A stretch of DNA of 64,000 nt from Rhodoblastus sp963713695 (GTDB lineage: Bacteria; Pseudomonadota; Alphaproteobacteria; Rhizobiales; Beijerinckiaceae): assembly GCA_963713695.1 (NCBI GenBank), contig CAVQMU010000010.1:124001-188000 (forward strand). The letters are read 5' to 3'. The notes beneath the pieces are model-generated. The model was not told where the DNA came from. It made no database searches and worked only from the letters and a program-made list of their open reading frames with translations. The position numbers and the translations under genes are program-made. Positions 61,983-64,000 of the stretch are shown here, in pieces (the first letter of the stretch is position 1; the number at the start of each line of letters is the position of its first letter).

Positions 61983-63125
61983 ATGGTTGATCAGATGCGC
62001 AAATTCGCCTTTACCGCCGTTTTTGTCTTCCTCGCCGCGCTTGTTGGCGGGCTGGCCTGGCTCCAGTTCGTCTACAAGCCGGCGAAAATGCGCGAAGTCA
62101 TGAGCTTGATGCCGCGCCCGGTCGCGGGCGTCGCGGTCGAGGAGGCGCGTTCGGAAAACTGGACGCCGCGCGTCAGCGTCATCGGAACGTTCAAGGCTGT
62201 GCCGGGCATAGACGTGGCCGGCCAGGTCGGTGGCATCGTCGCGGCGATCGGTTTCGAGAACGGCCAGGATGTGCAGAAGGGCGCGTTGATCGCCCGTATC
62301 GACGACTCCACAGATCAGGCCGATCTCAAGTCCAACGCCGCCATGCTGAAAAACGCCGAACTGGCCTTCCAGCGCCAGCAGATGCTGACGTCGAGCGGCG
62401 TGGCGACAAAGTCCAATTTCGATCTGGCGCAGGCGCAACGCGACAACGCCGCGGGCGCGCTTGAGCGCATCCGCGCGCTGATCGCCCAGAAGAACATTGT
62501 CGCGCCTTTCGCCGGGCGGCTCGGCATCCGGAAAGTCGATGTCGGCCAGTATGTCGCGCCCGGCGCCGCGCTTGTCTCGCTGCAGCAGCTCGATCCGATC
62601 TATCTCGACTTCCAGACGCCCGAGCAGGATTATGCGGCGATGGCGGTAGGCCAGACCGTTTCCGCCAGAATCGACGCGCTGGGCGGCATTGTCGTTTCGG
62701 GCAGGATCAAGAATATCGACGCCCGCGTCGACCGCGACACGCGCACCATTCTCGTGCGCGCGGAGGTCGCCAGTCCCGACAAGAAGATCATGCCCGGCAT
62801 GTTCGCCAATGTGACGATCGACGCGGGCGTCCCGCGCAATATCGTCACGACGCCGCGCACGGCCATCGCCTATTCGCTCTATGGCAATTCAGTATATGTC
62901 GTGCGTCCCGATGACGCGAACAAGGGTTTCGACGGTCCGCTGCACGCCGAGCGCCGCATCGTGCGCGTTGGCGAGACGCGCGAGGATCGGGTGGTGCTTC
63001 TCGACGGCGTCGCAGCCGGCGACCGGATCGTCACCCAGGGACAGATCAAGTTGCAGCCCAATGCCCCCGTGCGGATCGTCACCGACATGGCGTTGCAGCC
63101 TGCGCCCGTGCGCCCGCTGCAGTAG
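61983..63125 (+). CDS. RND efflux pump periplasmic adaptor (MFP)
   Basis: 380 residues. The N-terminal membrane anchor (FAFTAVFVFLAALVGGLAWL) is followed by the lipoyl half-motif GQVGGIVAAIGFENGQDVQK, a helical hairpin with FQRQQMLTSSGVATKSNFDL, the second lipoyl half IVAPFAGRLGIRKVDVGQYV, and a beta-barrel with DPIYLDFQTPEQDYAAMAVG. The end reads GQIKLQPNAPVRIVTDMAL. It pairs with the RND permease 48 bp downstream. Either ATG 61983 or 61995 (MRKFAF) may be the start. No outer-membrane factor is seen in the window. Confidence 0.92.
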   Translation: MVDQMRKFAFTAVFVFLAALVGGLAWLQFVYKPAKMREVMSLMPRPVAGVAVEEARSENWTPRVSVIGTFKAVPGIDVAGQVGGIVAAIGFENGQDVQKGALIARIDDSTDQADLKSNAAMLKNAELAFQRQQMLTSSGVATKSNFDLAQAQRDNAAGALERIRALIAQKNIVAPFAGRLGIRKVDVGQYVAPGAALVSLQQLDPIYLDFQTPEQDYAAMAVGQTVSARIDALGGIVVSGRIKNIDARVDRDTRTILVRAEVASPDKKIMPGMFANVTIDAGVPRNIVTTPRTAIAYSLYGNSVYVVRPDDANKGFDGPLHAERRIVRVGETREDRVVLLDGVAAGDRIVTQGQIKLQPNAPVRIVTDMALQPAPVRPLQ

Positions 63126-63137
63126 GAGCGGCCAGCA

Positions 63138-63153
63138 TCGCGATCGATCGCGA
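63138..63153. repeat. Perfect palindrome TCGCGATCGATCGCGA between pump genes
   Basis: A 16-bp perfect palindrome, directly continued by TCG, in the 48-bp gap between the adaptor and permease genes. It contains overlapping GATC and CGATCG sites. It could be an mRNA hairpin that tunes the ratio of the two proteins. Confidence 0.5.
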
Positions 63154-63173
63154 TCGAAACAAAGAAAGATAAA

Positions 63174-64000
63174 ATGGCCGCGTTTACGGATCTTTTCATT
63201 CGCCGTCCGGTGCTGGCGACGGTCGTCAGCCTGCTGATCCTGCTGGTCGGCGCGCAGGCCGGCTTCAACATGCAGATCCGGCAGTACCCGGCGCTGTCGC
63301 AGGCGACCATCACCGTCACCACCCATTATCCCGGCGCCAACGCCGAGGTTATCAAGGGTTTCATCACCACGCCGCTGGAGCAGGCGGTGGCGAGCGCCGA
63401 GGGCGTCGACACGCTGGTGTCGAGTTCGCAGCAGAACGCCTCGACGATCACGCTGAACCTGCGCCTGAACGCCAACGCCGACCGCGCGATGACCGACGTG
63501 CTCGCCAAGGTCAACCAGGTCAAGTTCCAGCTTCCGCGCGAGGCCGAGGATCCGGTTGTGGTCAAGCAGACGGGGCAGGGCACGTCGCTGCTCTATATGT
63601 CTTTCAATTCCAGCGTTCTCACGCCGGCGCAGGTCACCGACTACATCACCCGCGTCGTGCAGCCGCGCCTGCAGACGATCGACGGAGTCGCCAGCGCCAA
63701 AATTCTCGGCGGCCAGAATTTCGCCATGCGCGTCTGGCTCGACCCCGACAAGATGGCGGCGCGTGGCGTCGCCGCCGCCGATATTCGCCTTGCGCTCGCC
63801 GCCAACAATTTCACTTCCGCCGCCGGACAGATCAAGGACGACTTCACCCAGACGAGCATCAATGCGTTGACCTCGCTCGACAATGCGCAGGCCTTTTCGC
63901 ATCTGGTGATTTTCAGCCGCGGCGACGCGCTGGTGCGGCTCGGCGACGTCGCCAAGGTCGAACTCGGGCCGGAAAGCGTCGAAATCCTCCGCGGTCTTCG
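63174..64000 (+). CDS. RND efflux permease (5' part, cut by window edge)
   Basis: 275 residues of the N-terminal part of an inner-membrane RND transporter. The first helix is FIRRPVLATVVSLLILLVGA, and the porter-domain sequences ITVTTHYPGANAEVIKGFIT, TPLEQAVASAEGVDTLVS, SFNSSVLTPAQVTDYI and MRVWLDPDKMAARGVAAADI are typical of the AcrB/MexF-like HAE1 family. The frame runs to the window edge. Its partner adaptor lies just upstream. Confidence 0.93.
   Translation, partial: MAAFTDLFIRRPVLATVVSLLILLVGAQAGFNMQIRQYPALSQATITVTTHYPGANAEVIKGFITTPLEQAVASAEGVDTLVSSSQQNASTITLNLRLNANADRAMTDVLAKVNQVKFQLPREAEDPVVVKQTGQGTSLLYMSFNSSVLTPAQVTDYITRVVQPRLQTIDGVASAKILGGQNFAMRVWLDPDKMAARGVAAADIRLALAANNFTSAAGQIKDDFTQTSINALTSLDNAQAFSHLVIFSRGDALVRLGDVAKVELGPESVEILRGL

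Overview
The window is GC-rich DNA of an alphaproteobacterium, most likely order Hyphomicrobiales (Rhizobiales) near the Beijerinckiaceae/Methylocystaceae. The grounds are gene content and order: tkt-gap-pgk next to a DUF4164-zapA pair, a DUF2849-cysI-DUF934-cysH-cysD-cysN sulfate operon, hopanoid (hpn) clusters, a phasin with a PhaR-type operator, and paired ATP-grasp/alpha-E/transglutaminase clusters. No rRNA, tRNA or CRISPR was seen.

Layout. 1-5.5 kb: Calvin/pentose-phosphate genes (pgk, gap, tkt, minus strand) and zapA. 5.5-9.8 kb: LuxR, phasin, MetX-like hydrolase, cupin, pirin, SqrR/BigR-like ArsR. 9.9-15.3 kb: tex, then hpnL-hpnM-hpnI. 15.3-18.7 kb: a glycosyltransferase-like gene and thiC, preceded by TWO TPP riboswitches with a small membrane-protein gene between them. 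19-26.2 kb: PEP-CTERM protein, membrane hydroxylase, LysR, BCS1-like AAA ATPase and several envelope proteins. 26.3-32.1 kb: sulfate assimilation operon. 32.4-42.5 kb: hpnABCDE, hpnG, hpnH (opposite strand) and hpnN; no squalene-hopene cyclase (hpnF/shc) lies between hpnE and hpnG. 42.5-45.3 kb: a REP/RAYT island with an AT-rich orphan membrane gene and a 534-bp tandem duplication. 45.3-53.1 kb: mog, then a fused ATP-grasp/alpha-E protein, a transglutaminase and a transglutaminase-DUF2126 amidoligase. 53-57.6 kb: small membrane proteins and an ABC-2 exporter. 57.8-61.7 kb: Lrp regulator and a second, split transglutaminase/alpha-E/ATP-grasp cluster on the minus strand. 62-64 kb: an RND efflux pump, cut by the window edge.

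How they work together. The hpn genes should make squalene (hpnCDE), attach adenosine to hopene (hpnH), remove adenine (hpnG), modify the side chain (hpnI) and move hopanoids to the outer membrane (hpnN, perhaps hpnL/M). The cys operon should take sulfate to sulfide through APS: cysN has no APS-kinase domain, and cysH has the two Cys pairs of APS reductases. The two ATP-grasp clusters resemble a predicted but uncharacterised peptide-ligase system.

Sequence quality. Many conserved genes (pgk, gap, tex, the cys operon, hpnB/E/G/H/N, an ABC ATPase, an alpha-E gene) are broken by single-base indels, often in short G/C runs, while their sequence continues intact in the next frame. This looks like assembly or read error rather than decay. 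I annotate these as whole genes and note the breaks; frameshift positions are approximate.
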